A DNA stretch of 15,791 nt from an uncultured Clostridia bacterium (lineage in GTDB: Bacteria; Bacillota; Clostridia; TANB77; CAG-508). Positions 1-7,849 of the stretch are shown one piece after another. The translations under genes were made by a program, and so were the position numbers. Within the stretch, counting starts at the first letter, position 1, and each line of letters opens with the position of its first letter. The notes beneath the pieces are model-generated. The model had not been told where the DNA came from, made no database searches, and was given only the letters and a program-made list of their open reading frames with translations. The DNA is taken from the NCBI GenBank assembly GCA_948875265.1, contig CAQRYF010000041.1, forward strand, positions 1 through 15,791, read 5' to 3'.

Positions 1-26
1 AATATTATATTATAAATTTATATTTT

Positions 27-893
27 TTATACATTAAATCCCATTATTCTTAATATATCATTTATATCAATTGAATGTAAGCTTTCTTTTAGTTTATCAA
101 CTTCTGCATAAAATAAATTTTCAAATTCCTTAAACTTATCTTCATCTAACAAAACTTTCATACATTCTATAATCATATATATATTTGTAAAATTACCATC
201 TCTTTTATAGTTTTTATCTATATTTTTGAAACTAATATAATATTTGTTACGATAACAGAATAGTCTATCTGAGTGTGCAGATATATTTCTTATCATTGTT
301 AAATTTACAAGTATTTGCTTTAATAGCTTGTCAGAAATTTTAAAATATTTACTTATATCTTGTCTATCATTTTGTTTAAGTAATCCATAGTATCTACTAA
401 TAACACCAAATGTTAAGATTTTAGTTAATACAAAAGGTGGAATAAAATTATATGTATCTTTATAATGTTTAATTGCTGTATGTTTATTATAGTTGTCATC
501 TATCTCTTTATTAATATTTTCAATTAAATTCTTTTTAAAATCTTTATTAGCATTTTCATCAAAGTTCTCTATATTCAAGTAATCTTGGACACCATATTTT
601 TCAGCTAAAGTATTTGCCATAAGTGATTTTATTATAATTTCTATTTCTAAAGTAAATTTTAAAAATATAGCCTTTATGTTTTTATCAAACTCATATAGAG
701 CAAATATTTCTTCAAAAGTAACATTAGATTTATAATTATTATTTTCATCTTTAAAAACACTTTTATAGCCATTAATAATAGAATAATATGAGTATTTTTC
801 TAAATTTCTTAATGCCTTCGCTTTATTTTCTATAATCACATTTTTGGATATTAAATATTCAATTAATTGTTCATTAGTCTTATATTCTTTCAA
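27..893 (-). CDS. Abi family (AbiD/F-like, Abi_2) HEPN protein
   Basis: Predicted abortive-infection type protein of 288 residues. The frame is open further upstream, but TTG at 893 is the best start because GGAGG lies five bases before it and the upstream residues do not look like the family. The body has the Abi_2 pattern: an early 'SYYSIINGYKSVF' block (about 35-47), a 'TFEEIFALYEFDKNI' block (about 59-73) and, near the C-terminus, RNISAHSDR. That motif contains R202 and H207, an R-x4-H signature typical of HEPN ribonucleases. Family members are linked to phage defence and are probably RNA-cleaving or RNA-binding; this role is inferred. It is the last gene of a unit with the 2H phosphoesterase, separated from it by about 150 bases that contain a hairpin followed by a T tract. 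No signal peptide or membrane segment is seen. Confidence 0.75.
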   Translation of the reverse strand: MKEYKTNEQLIEYLISKNVIIENKAKALRNLEKYSYYSIINGYKSVFKDENNNYKSNVTFEEIFALYEFDKNIKAIFLKFTLEIEIIIKSLMANTLAEKYGVQDYLNIENFDENANKDFKKNLIENINKEIDDNYNKHTAIKHYKDTYNFIPPFVLTKILTFGVISRYYGLLKQNDRQDISKYFKISDKLLKQILVNLTMIRNISAHSDRLFCYRNKYYISFKNIDKNYKRDGNFTNIYMIIECMKVLLDEDKFKEFENLFYAEVDKLKESLHSIDINDILRIMGFNV

Positions 894-912
894 TGTTACC
901 TCCAAATTATAT

Positions 913-946
913 AAAAAATGACTCAAGGCTTCGAAAGTTTCTTGAG
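913..946 (-). terminator. Hairpin plus T tract in the Abi gene leader
   Basis: On the minus strand CTCAAG pairs with CTTGAG, with a small inner CTT/AAG pairing, and a run of six T follows. It lies between the 2H phosphoesterase and the GGAGG site of the Abi gene. It could be a terminator for the upstream genes or an attenuator that limits Abi expression. The stem is only about six pairs, so strength is uncertain. Confidence 0.45.
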
Positions 947-1045
947 TACCACTCAATATATTTATACCATATTTTCTGTAATAAATCAAGATTTTTCTGT
1001 AAATTTCTCCATAAAATCAGTAAAAATATCCAAGTATATAATATT

Positions 1046-1552
1046 CTATATCTCGTTCAAAACATACTCTTTTATCAATTTCATATCTTGATTATAACAC
1101 CATATATACTTAATTGTTCCATTAAAGCTAAAAAATTCTTTATTTGCAAGTTTATATGCAATAGATAAATCGTTATTTGTACAAAGAGTAACGTGAGGTC
1201 TATAAATTCTCTTTAATCTTCTCTCTAATCTATATGATTTTAATTCTTCATCAAATATAGATTTCAGATTCATTAAGTTATTTTTATTATATGGCTCTAT
1301 GTATAATGTTTCATTATCAAAATCATTTAGATTTCTAAATTCAATATTAAAACTACTTATATTTTGAATTATCTGGTCTAGTTTTTCTATAAATTCATTT
1401 TTGTTTTTACAATCATATAAATCAATAGTTATATGAGGTAGCCACTTTCTTTCTCTATCTACAACATTATTTGACTTTAAAGTGTCTTTTATACTTTGAA
1501 TATAATCTTGCGTTTCTTTATCAAAACCATATTGTAATACATAATCATACAT
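1046..1552 (-). CDS. 2H phosphoesterase (2'-5' RNA ligase-like)
   Basis: A 168-residue protein with the two H-x-T motifs that define the 2H phosphoesterase superfamily: H40-I-T42 (in LPHITIDL) and H120-V-T122 (in RPHVTLCT), spaced as in the 2'-5' RNA ligase-like family. Such enzymes act on 2'-5' or cyclic phosphodiester bonds in RNA or nucleotides; the substrate here is unknown. The start codon overlaps the end of the upstream MATE-like frame by eight bases, which suggests translational coupling. GGAG lies about eleven bases upstream. Followed by an Abi/HEPN protein, it may belong to a small RNA-processing or defence group, but that is inference from context only. Confidence 0.8.
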   Translation of the reverse strand: MYDYVLQYGFDKETQDYIQSIKDTLKSNNVVDRERKWLPHITIDLYDCKNKNEFIEKLDQIIQNISSFNIEFRNLNDFDNETLYIEPYNKNNLMNLKSIFDEELKSYRLERRLKRIYRPHVTLCTNNDLSIAYKLANKEFFSFNGTIKYIWCYNQDMKLIKEYVLNEI

Positions 1553-2402
1553 TTAATGTTTCATCTCCATTTCTTCTTATAGATAGATTTTCTTTCTTAT
1601 ATAATTTAGACAAAACTATTCTATAAACTATACTTCTAGAATAGAAATCAATAAAGTTTACTATTCCAAATACAAACAATGCAAAAGAAGTATTTATAAA
1701 TAATAAACATATTAAAAATCTTATTATTACACCAATAGTAGAGCCTATAAGTAATATAAATGATTTTCCTTGTGTAATGCATAATGTTTTATATGTTTCA
1801 TATGGATATAGTCCGAATACACCAAGTGAATAGCATATAATATATGGAAAACATTTATGCAATGGCAAGCTACCATGTGATATTATCAAATAGATAAATG
1901 CAAATACAAAGTTTAATGTAATAATTAAAGGAAAGCACTTGTTTCTCATATTCATACAATTATTATATTGTTCTTCATATGTTTTGCCTTCTGGAACTTT
2001 AATCATTAGAGTGGCTTGATATGCATTTGTAATAATTTCTAAAGTTAGACATACAGAATAACAAATCGTATGTATTCCATAATTTTCAGTTCCCATATGA
2101 CTTGCAACTACACCATATAATAATAAAAATATTCTAGATAATAGCCTCTCAGAAGAATATGCAAAACCATATTTAATGACATTTTTTAAAGACTCTTTAT
2201 TTGGAAATTCAAACTTTAATTTCAAATTATATAACATATATATAATTGATATAAGCCAAGATATTATAGTTGCAACAAATAATAATGTTAAGTTTTTAGT
2301 AAATAAATATGCAAGTGCATCTAATCCAACTAAAGAAACATAGTAAACAATTAAGCTTTTTCTATATAATTTTAATTGTCCTTTTAATCTTGTTTTTCTT
2401 CT
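1545..2402 (-). pseudogene. MATE-like multidrug/flippase transporter, 5'-truncated remnant
   Basis: The frame encodes a hydrophobic protein resembling the second half of a MATE family transporter: a first membrane span ending 'IISWLISIIYMLYNLKLKF', a cytoplasmic linker, then 'GFAYSSERLLSRIFLLLYGVVASHMGT' and several further spans. The first ATG in frame is at 2237, but similarity-like sequence continues upstream to an in-frame TAA at 2405-2403 without any ATG, GTG or TTG start. About half of a normal MATE protein (about 450 residues) is therefore absent. The upstream border falls directly after a strong promoter and the tRNA-Gly terminator, so the 5' part was probably lost by rearrangement. 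Expression from ATG 2237 is possible but has no visible ribosome site. A polysaccharide flippase is an alternative family. Confidence 0.6.
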
Positions 2403-2413
2403 TTACAATGTAA

Positions 2414-2442
2414 ATCATACCACACCATCCTTCCTTTTTCAA
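2414..2442 (-). promoter_or_regulatory. Sigma-A type promoter for the MATE/2H/Abi unit
   Basis: TTGAAA, a 17-base spacer and TATGAT on the minus strand, one substitution from consensus in each box. Transcription would start near 2407, just inside the truncated MATE frame. An ATG at 2417 lies within the -10 box, so it is unlikely to be a start codon. Confidence 0.7.
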
Positions 2443-2454
2443 GATAAAGGCGAC

Positions 2455-2484
2455 AAAAAAATCAACCTTTTACAGTTGATTTTT
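2455..2484 (-). terminator. Intrinsic terminator of the ssrA-tRNA-Gly unit
   Basis: On the minus strand AAATCAAC pairs with GTTGATTT around a nine-base loop, and the stem runs into seven T. It follows the tRNA-Gly and ends the tmRNA-tRNA transcript. The other strand also has a short T run, so it may work in both directions. Confidence 0.8.
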
Positions 2485-2518
2485 CAATACTTTCGTCTGG
2501 TGCGACGATTTTACTTAT

Positions 2519-2592
<74 letters not shown>

Positions 2593-2640
2593 ATTTTATA
2601 TTTTGAGACAAATAAGCCCTGTCCCTACTGTCTCATTTGC

Positions 2641-2994
2641 TGGTGGAGATGAGGAGAGTCGAACTCCTGTCCATAACACTTTCCATATAAATTTCTACAA
2701 GTTTAGTTTATCTTTTTTATTCATTATATTCCCTCCGATAAACAGGATAAAATATAATATGGCTTTTTTGAATACCCACTATCTTAAAAGCAAAGATAGT
2801 TTTGTTTCCCACTGTTTATGACACTTTACAATAATATGTGGGATATTAAAGTAAAGCGTAGCTGCAATTAGGCAGCTAATGCTAATTCTTGTTTATCAGC
2901 GTTTATCTTTATTTTCTCGTTTTTTAAGTGGCCAACGAGAATCCACTACTTGCTATCTATACTTCTGGTGCAATGTCGAAACCATTACATCCCC
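2641..2994 (-). ncRNA. ssrA: Transfer-messenger RNA (tmRNA)
   Basis: The 5' end GGGGATGTAATGGTTTCGACA is characteristic of tmRNA. The 3' end has a T arm (AGGAGTTCGACTCTCCT) and encoded CCA, and GGGGAUG pairs with CAUCUCC as the acceptor stem. The tag frame ends in GCT GCC TAA at 2868 and reads NADKQELALAA if translation resumes at AAC (2903-2901). The ELALAA ending is the usual protease signal. The resume codon is assigned from context and could be a codon off. tmRNA with SmpB rescues stalled ribosomes and tags the nascent chain. A promoter lies just upstream, and a tRNA-Gly follows in the same transcript. Confidence 0.95.
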
Positions 2995-3006
2995 ATGTAC
3001 TTATTT

Positions 3007-3035
3007 ATTATACTATATTCTATTAGTTTTATCAA
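3007..3035 (-). promoter_or_regulatory. Sigma-A type promoter of ssrA
   Basis: TTGATA, 17 bases, TATAAT on the minus strand, ending 12 bases before the tmRNA 5' end. The spacing suits a short precursor or direct initiation near the mature 5' end. Confidence 0.75.
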
Positions 3036-3107
3036 TATATAATACTAGTTTTATTGTATTTTGTAACAAAATATATATTGTTATAATATAATATTTTAGG
3101 TGATTTT

Positions 3108-3605
3108 ATGGAATTATTAAATTTAGGTTCTTCTGGACCAATAGTTCAAACCAATATTAATTATACTTATGAAATTATGGTTTCTGATTTGTATGAATTA
3201 AATATTAAATATCCTTTTTTACAAGTTCAAAATACGGGTTATAGTGTTTTAGGAAAATATATCCCTGTAATTAGACTTGGACATGGTTCAAAACAAGTAT
3301 TCTACTCAGGTTCTATTCATGCTAATGAATGGATTACAACAGTATTATTAATGAAGTTTATTGAAGATTATTGCAGAGCCTATACAAGTAATAGTACTAT
3401 TCTTGGTTATAATATTAGAAATATTTTTAATAACACTTCAATTTATATAATGCCTATGGTTAATCCTGATGGTGTAGATTTGGTCACAGGATATTATGAC
3501 ACAAATTCTAGTATTTATAACTCTTTTAAAAATATTTCAGACAATTTCCCTAATATCTCTTTTCCTTCTGGTTGGAAAGCAAACTTTAATGGTGTAGATT
3601 TTTAA
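3108..3605 (+). CDS. M14 zinc carboxypeptidase, N-terminal half of a split gene
   Basis: This 165-residue frame is the first half of an M14 family metallopeptidase of the gamma-D-glutamyl-diamino-acid peptidase kind, which cleaves peptidoglycan peptides. H71-A-N-E74 is the HxxE zinc-binding pair, followed by the conserved MVNPDGVDL block (about 117-125). The protein stops after 'WKANFNGVDF', where family members normally continue 'GVDLNLQFPAGW'. The missing second half, with the third zinc-ligand histidine and catalytic glutamate, lies on the same strand 5.9 kb away at 9484-9949 and starts with the same GVD codons. The N-terminal 'LGSSGPIVQ' resembles the end of a peptidoglycan-binding domain. 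The ribosome site is AGGTGA before ATG. The half alone cannot be an active enzyme. Confidence 0.85.
   Translation: MELLNLGSSGPIVQTNINYTYEIMVSDLYELNIKYPFLQVQNTGYSVLGKYIPVIRLGHGSKQVFYSGSIHANEWITTVLLMKFIEDYCRAYTSNSTILGYNIRNIFNNTSIYIMPMVNPDGVDLVTGYYDTNSSIYNSFKNISDNFPNISFPSGWKANFNGVDF
3591..3601 (+). repeat. 11-bp direct repeat GGTGTAGATTT, left copy
   Basis: The last gene-like bases of the left peptidase half. The same 11 bases occur at 9484-9494, in the same reading frame (GVD-F/L). Recombination between the copies would restore an uninterrupted M14 gene. It could be a target duplication or the core of an attachment site. Confidence 0.7.
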
Positions 3606-3617
3606 AAATACCAACCA
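3602..3617 (+). repeat. Terminal inverted repeat, left end of the inserted segment
   Basis: TTAAAAATACCAACCA begins where the peptidase sequence is broken. The reverse complement of 9459-9475 at the other end is TTAAAATATACCAACCA, which differs by one inserted base. The right end also folds on itself (TGGTAT/ATACCA). The sequence suggests element ends, but it is short and AT-rich. Confidence 0.45.
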
Positions 3618-3687
3618 TTTTCAAATTACTGTAAATACATAACTCTATCACTTTACTTATTTTATTATTTTCGAATATTAATAATCT

Positions 3688-4641
3688 CTAACCTTTATAC
3701 TCCCCTCCATTAATATGCATTACTTGACCTGTAACATAAGATGAATCCTCACTTGCTAAGTAAATAAATAATGGTGCTATTTCATATGGATGACCTGCTC
3801 TTCCCATTGGTGCATCTGAACCTAATGTAGGTATTTTTTCTGCTTCCCAACAAGCAGGCTGTAATGGTGTCCAAAATACTCCTGGCGATACAGCATTTAC
3901 TCTTATATTTTTATCTGCTAAATTTGTTGCTAGAGATCTTGTAAATCCTACTATTGCACCTTTACTTGTAACATAATCTATTAATTCTGGTTCTCCTTTA
4001 AATGTAGTTATTGAAGTTACATTTATGATACTTGCACCTGGTAACATATATTTCAATAATCTTTTTGTTAAATAAAACATTGAATATATATTTGTTTTCA
4101 TTGTTAAGTCAAATTGTTCATCTGTTATATCTAATAAACTTTTTTGTTGATATTGAACACCTGCATTATTAACTAAAATATCAATTTTACCAAAGTTATT
4201 CATTGTTTCTTCTACAATTTTATCACAAAAATTAGTGTCTTTTATATCTCCAGCAATTAATAAACATCTTCTACCTAATTGCTCAATAAATTCTTTAGTT
4301 TCTTCTGCATCTTTATCTTCATTATAATATACAATTACAACATTGGCTCCTTCTTTTGCAAATCCAACTGCAACAGCTCTTCCTATTCCAGAATCTCCTC
4401 CTGTTATAATTGCTACTTTACCAATTAACTTTCCAGATGCCCTATAATATGGGTTATTAAATATTGGTCTTGGTCTCATTAAATATTCCATTCCAGGTTG
4501 GGTATCTTGATGCTGTGGTGGAAATTCTAGTTTATAGTCTTTACATATCATTCCATATCCATGATTATTTATGTATTTTAGCCCATAGTCATCTTTTCCA
4601 TTATTATTTGATGTATAATATTCATAATTCATTTTTTTCAC
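3688..4641 (-). CDS. SDR family oxidoreductase (GSP39/YhdF-like)
   Basis: A 317-residue short-chain dehydrogenase/reductase with an extended N-terminus, as in the general stress protein 39 group. Seen in order: a 70-residue leader containing 'PPQHQDTQPGMEYLMRPRP', the cofactor motif T80-GGDSGIG, NNAG at 158-161, catalytic S210, and Y223-V-T-S-K227 (YxxxK), ending 'GQVMHINGG'. All catalytic residues are present. The family reduces carbonyl groups with NAD(P)H; the substrate is unknown. The GTG at 4641 is chosen because a strong AAAGGAG, 45 bases upstream, would sit six bases from it if the intervening hairpin forms. ATG at 4632 is an alternative. No clear terminator follows before the broken peptidase gene. 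Confidence 0.85.
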   Translation of the reverse strand: MKKMNYEYYTSNNNGKDDYGLKYINNHGYGMICKDYKLEFPPQHQDTQPGMEYLMRPRPIFNNPYYRASGKLIGKVAIITGGDSGIGRAVAVGFAKEGANVVIVYYNEDKDAEETKEFIEQLGRRCLLIAGDIKDTNFCDKIVEETMNNFGKIDILVNNAGVQYQQKSLLDITDEQFDLTMKTNIYSMFYLTKRLLKYMLPGASIINVTSITTFKGEPELIDYVTSKGAIVGFTRSLATNLADKNIRVNAVSPGVFWTPLQPACWEAEKIPTLGSDAPMGRAGHPYEIAPLFIYLASEDSSYVTGQVMHINGGEYKG

Positions 4642-4693
4642 GTATAATCCAATTATTAAATTATTATATAAATGATTGGATTATTTCTCCTTT
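4642..4693 (-). promoter_or_regulatory. Ribosome site brought to the start codon by a hairpin
   Basis: AAAGGAG (GGAG at 4690-4687) is 45 bases from the GTG start of the SDR gene, too far to work in linear RNA. Between them TAATCCAAT and ATTGGATTA form a perfect nine-pair stem. Folding removes 39 bases and leaves six between GGAG and GTG, a normal spacing. No T tract follows, so it is not a terminator. Confidence 0.5.
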
Positions 4694-4727
4694 CTCTTAA
4701 AATTTTATATAATATATTTAGCATGGT

Positions 4728-4949
4728 AAAATGGTAAAACGAGGTTCCCCACATTTAAGAGCTTCTATTATGAATGCTGCTGATTTTGTATTTATGCATG
4801 AACCTATTTTTACTGTTTACTATTACAAAAAACGTAATGAAGGTAAAGCCTATAGAGTTGCATTATCTCATGTTGCTAAGAAATTAGTTAGAGTTATTTA
4901 CAAACTTGAAACTTCTGACATACCTTTTGATTCTTCTAAATTAAAGTAG
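4728..4949 (+). pseudogene. IS110 family transposase, C-terminal remnant
   Basis: About 73 residues matching the C-terminal end of IS110-type transposases (Transposase_20 region): KRGSPHLR, then a hydrophobic helix, 'YYYKKRNEGKAYRVALSHVAKKLVRVIY'. This part carries the Tnp domain with the catalytic serine region in the full enzyme, but the N-terminal RuvC-like domain is missing and an in-frame TAG stands just upstream at 4719. The start is preceded by a tandem ATGGTAAA-ATGGTAAA. The remnant is not functional. Its length could mislead annotation as a small basic spore protein; the conserved IS110 pattern argues against that. Confidence 0.85.
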
Positions 4950-4987
4950 TTAAATGTAGTGATTATCTACTTTATATATCTATTTAC

Positions 4988-5016
4988 AGGCTTTTAAAAA
5001 AATATATTTTAAAAGT
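4988..5016. repeat. Inverted repeat after the IS110 remnant
   Basis: AGGCTTTTAAAA faces TTTTAAAAGTCT with a short AT loop. It may be a weak terminator or part of the right end of the former insertion sequence. The rest of 4950-5180 is AT-rich with no recognisable gene. Confidence 0.35.
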
Positions 5017-5192
5017 CTATTTGTTATGCTCTAATTTTCTTTTTTAAAAAACTTTTAATTATCTATTGACTTTTTATAGTTAGTCACCTCTATTATTTAT
5101 ATTCTAAATGATTAATTTATGTGAATATACTTTTATCTGCATATATTTTTTACATATGGTTATAATATTTTTTATAATTTGGAGGTGTTTTT

Positions 5193-5744
5193 ATGAAATT
5201 AACAATATGTGAATTAAGTTATTTAAATGAATTAATTACTAGTTGTGTCAACACAATTACATGTATGTCACTATTTAAAAATCAAGTAACTAATGAAGAA
5301 TTAAAATCTTTATTATGCACTCATTTTCCAATACATGTTGAGGATTATAATCGAAAAGTAGAGTTTGTAAAAAATGTGGATACAGCTTCAGGTAAATTAA
5401 ATGTTCCTAAACTTAATACTTCTATTTTCTCAGAAAATATTAATCAATCTAAATCTGCTCAACCTATAACTGTAAATACAAATGTTACAAATTTGACAGA
5501 TAGAGAAATTGCTTTATCTTATTTCTTAACATTAAAAAGAGCTGGTAAAGAATATGCAATTTCTTCAATGGATGCTACTAATCCGATATTGAGGGAATTT
5601 TTAAAAGATGCTTACACTATGAGTTGTAATCATTCTTATGAGGTTTATGAATGGATGGCAAAAAACAATTATTATCCTATTATTTTATCAACTGGTGAAC
5701 AAATTGGTAATATTGCAAGTATTTATAATCCAATTTCCTTATAA
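5193..5744 (+). CDS. Coat-F domain spore coat protein
   Basis: A 183-residue protein. The C-terminal part (about 100-170) fits the coat-F domain: 'LTDREIALSYFLTLKRAGKEYAISSMDATNPILREFLKDAYTMSCNHSYEVYEWM' followed by 'YYPI', with the typical E-x-TNPxLR pattern of the helical pair. The N-terminal 90 residues form another helical region and a Ser/Thr/Asn-rich linker. Such proteins are structural parts of the spore coat, or ferritin-like coat-associated proteins; the exact role is unknown. GGAGG sits seven bases before ATG. It converges on the serine recombinase. It points to a spore-forming host. Confidence 0.8.
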   Translation: MKLTICELSYLNELITSCVNTITCMSLFKNQVTNEELKSLLCTHFPIHVEDYNRKVEFVKNVDTASGKLNVPKLNTSIFSENINQSKSAQPITVNTNVTNLTDREIALSYFLTLKRAGKEYAISSMDATNPILREFLKDAYTMSCNHSYEVYEWMAKNNYYPIILSTGEQIGNIASIYNPISL

Positions 5745-5751
5745 ATTTATT

Positions 5752-5783
5752 TAGCTATGACATATATTAATTTGTCATAGCTA
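5752..5783. terminator. Inverted repeat between convergent coat-F and recombinase genes
   Basis: TAGCTATGACA faces TGTCATAGCTA with a ten-base AT loop, a perfect eleven-pair stem. It includes the last codons of the recombinase and its TAA. No long T tract follows on either strand, so it may be a bidirectional terminator or just an RNA-stabilising end. Confidence 0.5.
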
Positions 5784-7439
5784 TACATTTATTATTGTCA
5801 TTAATTAGTAATTCTATTTTTATATGTTCATCTAATCCCTGAGTAATAGAATTTAATTTTGAAAAATTAAAATATATATATACATTTTTATCTTTATCAA
5901 TTTCAATTTTGTTGATTAAACGATATAAATATATTTTATCTATTTGCTCTAATTTTAAAAATTCCTCTATTAATTTATCTAATTCCTTTTCTTCTTTTGT
6001 TTTATTTTCCTTGTTTATTTTTTCTTGTGTTTCAATTAGTTTTTGTTCTAATTCTTCTTTTTGTTGCATTAGATTAGTTCTCTCAAATATAAATTTTTGT
6101 GATACTCTAATGTAATCTTCTTCGAGTATTATGCTTTGTAATTTATCCATATACATCTTATCTAAATTGTTATTTATATCGAATATTGCCTTATCAATCT
6201 GTTGTAGTTTCTTTTTGTATCCATCTTGAATATCAAGTGTTTTATTTTGATATTTTTCATAAACACTATAGAAAATCTCTTTATCTGCATATATTCTACA
6301 TATCTTTTTTACAATATAAATAATATGTTCTTCAAATTTTTTGTAGTTAATATTTAATGGGTAACAACCTATTTTTTTATAGTTACTACATGTTATATAT
6401 GGATGTGCTGTGCTATTTCTTTTTGAGTTCTTTTTTTGTACAATTTGTAATTTTCTTTTGCAATGATAACAGTAAAGTAATCCTCTTAATAAGTAATCAT
6501 ATTTTAGTTTTGTATTTGTTCCTCTTTTTTCAAGAATACATTGTACTTTCTCAAACGTGTCCTTGTCTATAATTGGTTCATGTGTACCATCTACTCTTAT
6601 TTGATTTTCTTTTTCAACAGTTCTTATTTTATGTACTTTGTATGACACAACAGTTTTCTTATTTTGAATTGTATTTCCAATATATACTTCATTTTTTAGT
6701 ATATTACATAAGGTAACTTCATTCCATTCATATTTTGTTTTATTTTTTTCTTGTATAACTCCTGTTTTTCTATATCCTGTTGGAGATAGGTATTTGTTAT
6801 TATTTAAGTAATTTACTATTTCTGTACTTCCATGTCCATTTGCATACATGTTAAATATTTTCTTTACAATTTGTTTTACTTTTTCATCTACAATTAACTT
6901 ATTCTTAATATTAGGACTTTTTTTATATCCGATATGCTGGAATACTACAAATATATTCTCCTTGTTTTTGTTTTTCCTTATAGACACTTCTAATTTTCTT
7001 TGATATATCTTTAGCATAATAGTCATTCATAATTGCTTTAAAAGGTGTTATATCGTTATTTGTGCTATCAATATAGGTATCTATTCCATCTGTTATTGCA
7101 ACATACCTTATATTGTTTTGTGGAAAGTAATTTTCTATGTAATGTCCTGTTTTAATATAGTCCCTTCCAAGTCTTGATAGATCTTTTGTTATTACCATAT
7201 TAATTGTTCTGTTTTCAATATCTTGTAGCATTTTATTGAATCCAGGTCTATCAAATGTAGTTCCAGAAATACCATCATCAACGTATTCTTTAACTTGCGT
7301 TAAATTGTTCTCCTTTACATATCTTTGCAAAATATTTCTTTGATTACCGATACTTTCGCTTTCCTGTTTGTCGCCATCTTCTCTAGATAGTCTTATATAA
7401 ATTCCGTACTTTAAATTGTTGACTATTTAATTTTAGCAT
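5767..7439 (-). CDS. Large serine recombinase requiring two +1 shifts at CGGA
   Basis: Read with two CGGA quadruplets as glycine, this is one 556-residue large serine recombinase. The N-terminal resolvase domain (about 11-150) has the catalytic S18 in 'YIRLSRED', 'DDGISGTTFDRPGF' and 'TKDLSRLGRDY'. Next comes the Recombinase domain beginning 'PAYGYKKSP', then a zinc ribbon (CYHC ... C-x7-C), then a long coiled coil rich in E and K, and a C-terminal tail. The ATG at 7439 has GGAGG four to five bases upstream. In normal reading the chain stops at codon 19 (TAG) after CGG at 7406-7404, and again at TAA 6925-6923 after CGG at 6931-6929. No other lesion was seen in about 555 codons, unlike a decaying gene. 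It would catalyse site-specific integration or excision. A pseudogene is the alternative. Confidence 0.75.
6928..6931 (-). other. CGGA frameshift site 2 of the recombinase
   Basis: GCA TAT CGGA TAT AAA: removing the C gives A-Y-G-Y-K, the conserved start of the Recombinase domain. Reading the triplet CGG instead gives R-I-stop within three codons. Confidence 0.8.
7403..7406 (-). other. CGGA frameshift site 1 of the recombinase
   Basis: AAA GTA CGGA ATT TAT: removing the C gives K-V-G-I-Y-I-R-L-S, the standard first strand and catalytic serine. The zero frame hits TAG seven codons after CGG. Confidence 0.8.
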
Positions 7440-7514
7440 TTAACCTCCTATCTGTAATCATCTACATATAAATTGTAACGTGCTCAAAATAATTTTGCAA
7501 ATACTTTATAATAA

Positions 7515-7661
7515 TTACTTTTTTTCTAATTTAAAATCTTCTATATAATCTTTAAAAATTAATCCTATTGTTTCTTTAACTTCCTGTTTTTCTTCTGTAA
7601 AAATACAATATGTATTAAATTCTAGTTTATCTACCTTTGTTTCTTTTTTATCCTTGTTCAC
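7515..7661 (-). CDS. Small ORF upstream of the serine recombinase
   Basis: A 48-residue acidic/lysine-rich protein starting at GTG ('MNKDKKETKVDKLEFNTYC...') and ending '...GLIFKDYIEDFKLEKK'. It is preceded by AAGGAG eleven bases upstream and lies about 75 bases before the recombinase, same strand, in an apparent operon. Small proteins of this sort ('...ETLxxIFKDFI...') often stand in front of recombinases of clostridial mobile elements, a pattern recalled from experience and not checked here. No domain is recognised. A recombination directionality or accessory role is possible but not shown. Confidence 0.55.
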   Translation of the reverse strand: MNKDKKETKVDKLEFNTYCIFTEEKQEVKETIGLIFKDYIEDFKLEKK

Positions 7662-7735
7662 ATTGACATCAGCTCCTTTTTATTTTTTCATTAAATCCTT
7701 TTAATACAGAATATTAAAGAAAATCGCTTGTTATG

Positions 7736-7752
7736 ACACTTAAGTTAAGTGT
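7736..7752. repeat. 17-bp palindrome upstream of the recombinase operon
   Basis: ACACTTAAGTTAAGTGT is a perfect eight-base inverted repeat around one central base, about 75 bases before the small ORF. It could be an operator for the operon or a half-site cluster for the recombinase. Confidence 0.5.
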
Positions 7753-7783
7753 ATTTGGAAATAGTGCTATTTATATTGCAAAC

Positions 7784-7824
7784 AAAAAAGACCTAATATA
7801 TGTTTTCACATATTAGATCTTTTT
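7784..7824 (-). terminator. Terminator after the GNAT gene
   Basis: On the minus strand AGATCTAATATG and CATATATTAGGTCT form a long stem with a small loop, preceded by A and followed by six T. The plus strand has five T on the other side, so it can act in both directions and separates the GNAT/toxin-antitoxin group from the recombinase operon. Confidence 0.8.
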
Positions 7825-7849
7825 GATGTTATTAATTTATGTAATTGAT

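Noticed and set aside
2363..2419. ATG at 2419-2417 opening a short frame (MIYIVKKK...) as start of the MATE gene
   Set aside because: The ATG lies inside the -10 box of a good promoter, and its frame ends at TAG after 18 codons, out of frame with the transporter.
4731..4949. Small basic protein that could be taken for a small acid-soluble spore protein
   Set aside because: The KRGSPHLR and KKRNEGK...VALSHVAKKLVRVIY pattern is that of the C-terminus of IS110 transposases; no SASP motif is present.
7340..7350. ATCGGT in the recombinase as a further shift site
   Set aside because: It reads ATC GGT in frame (S-I-G-N-Q), matching the family without a shift.
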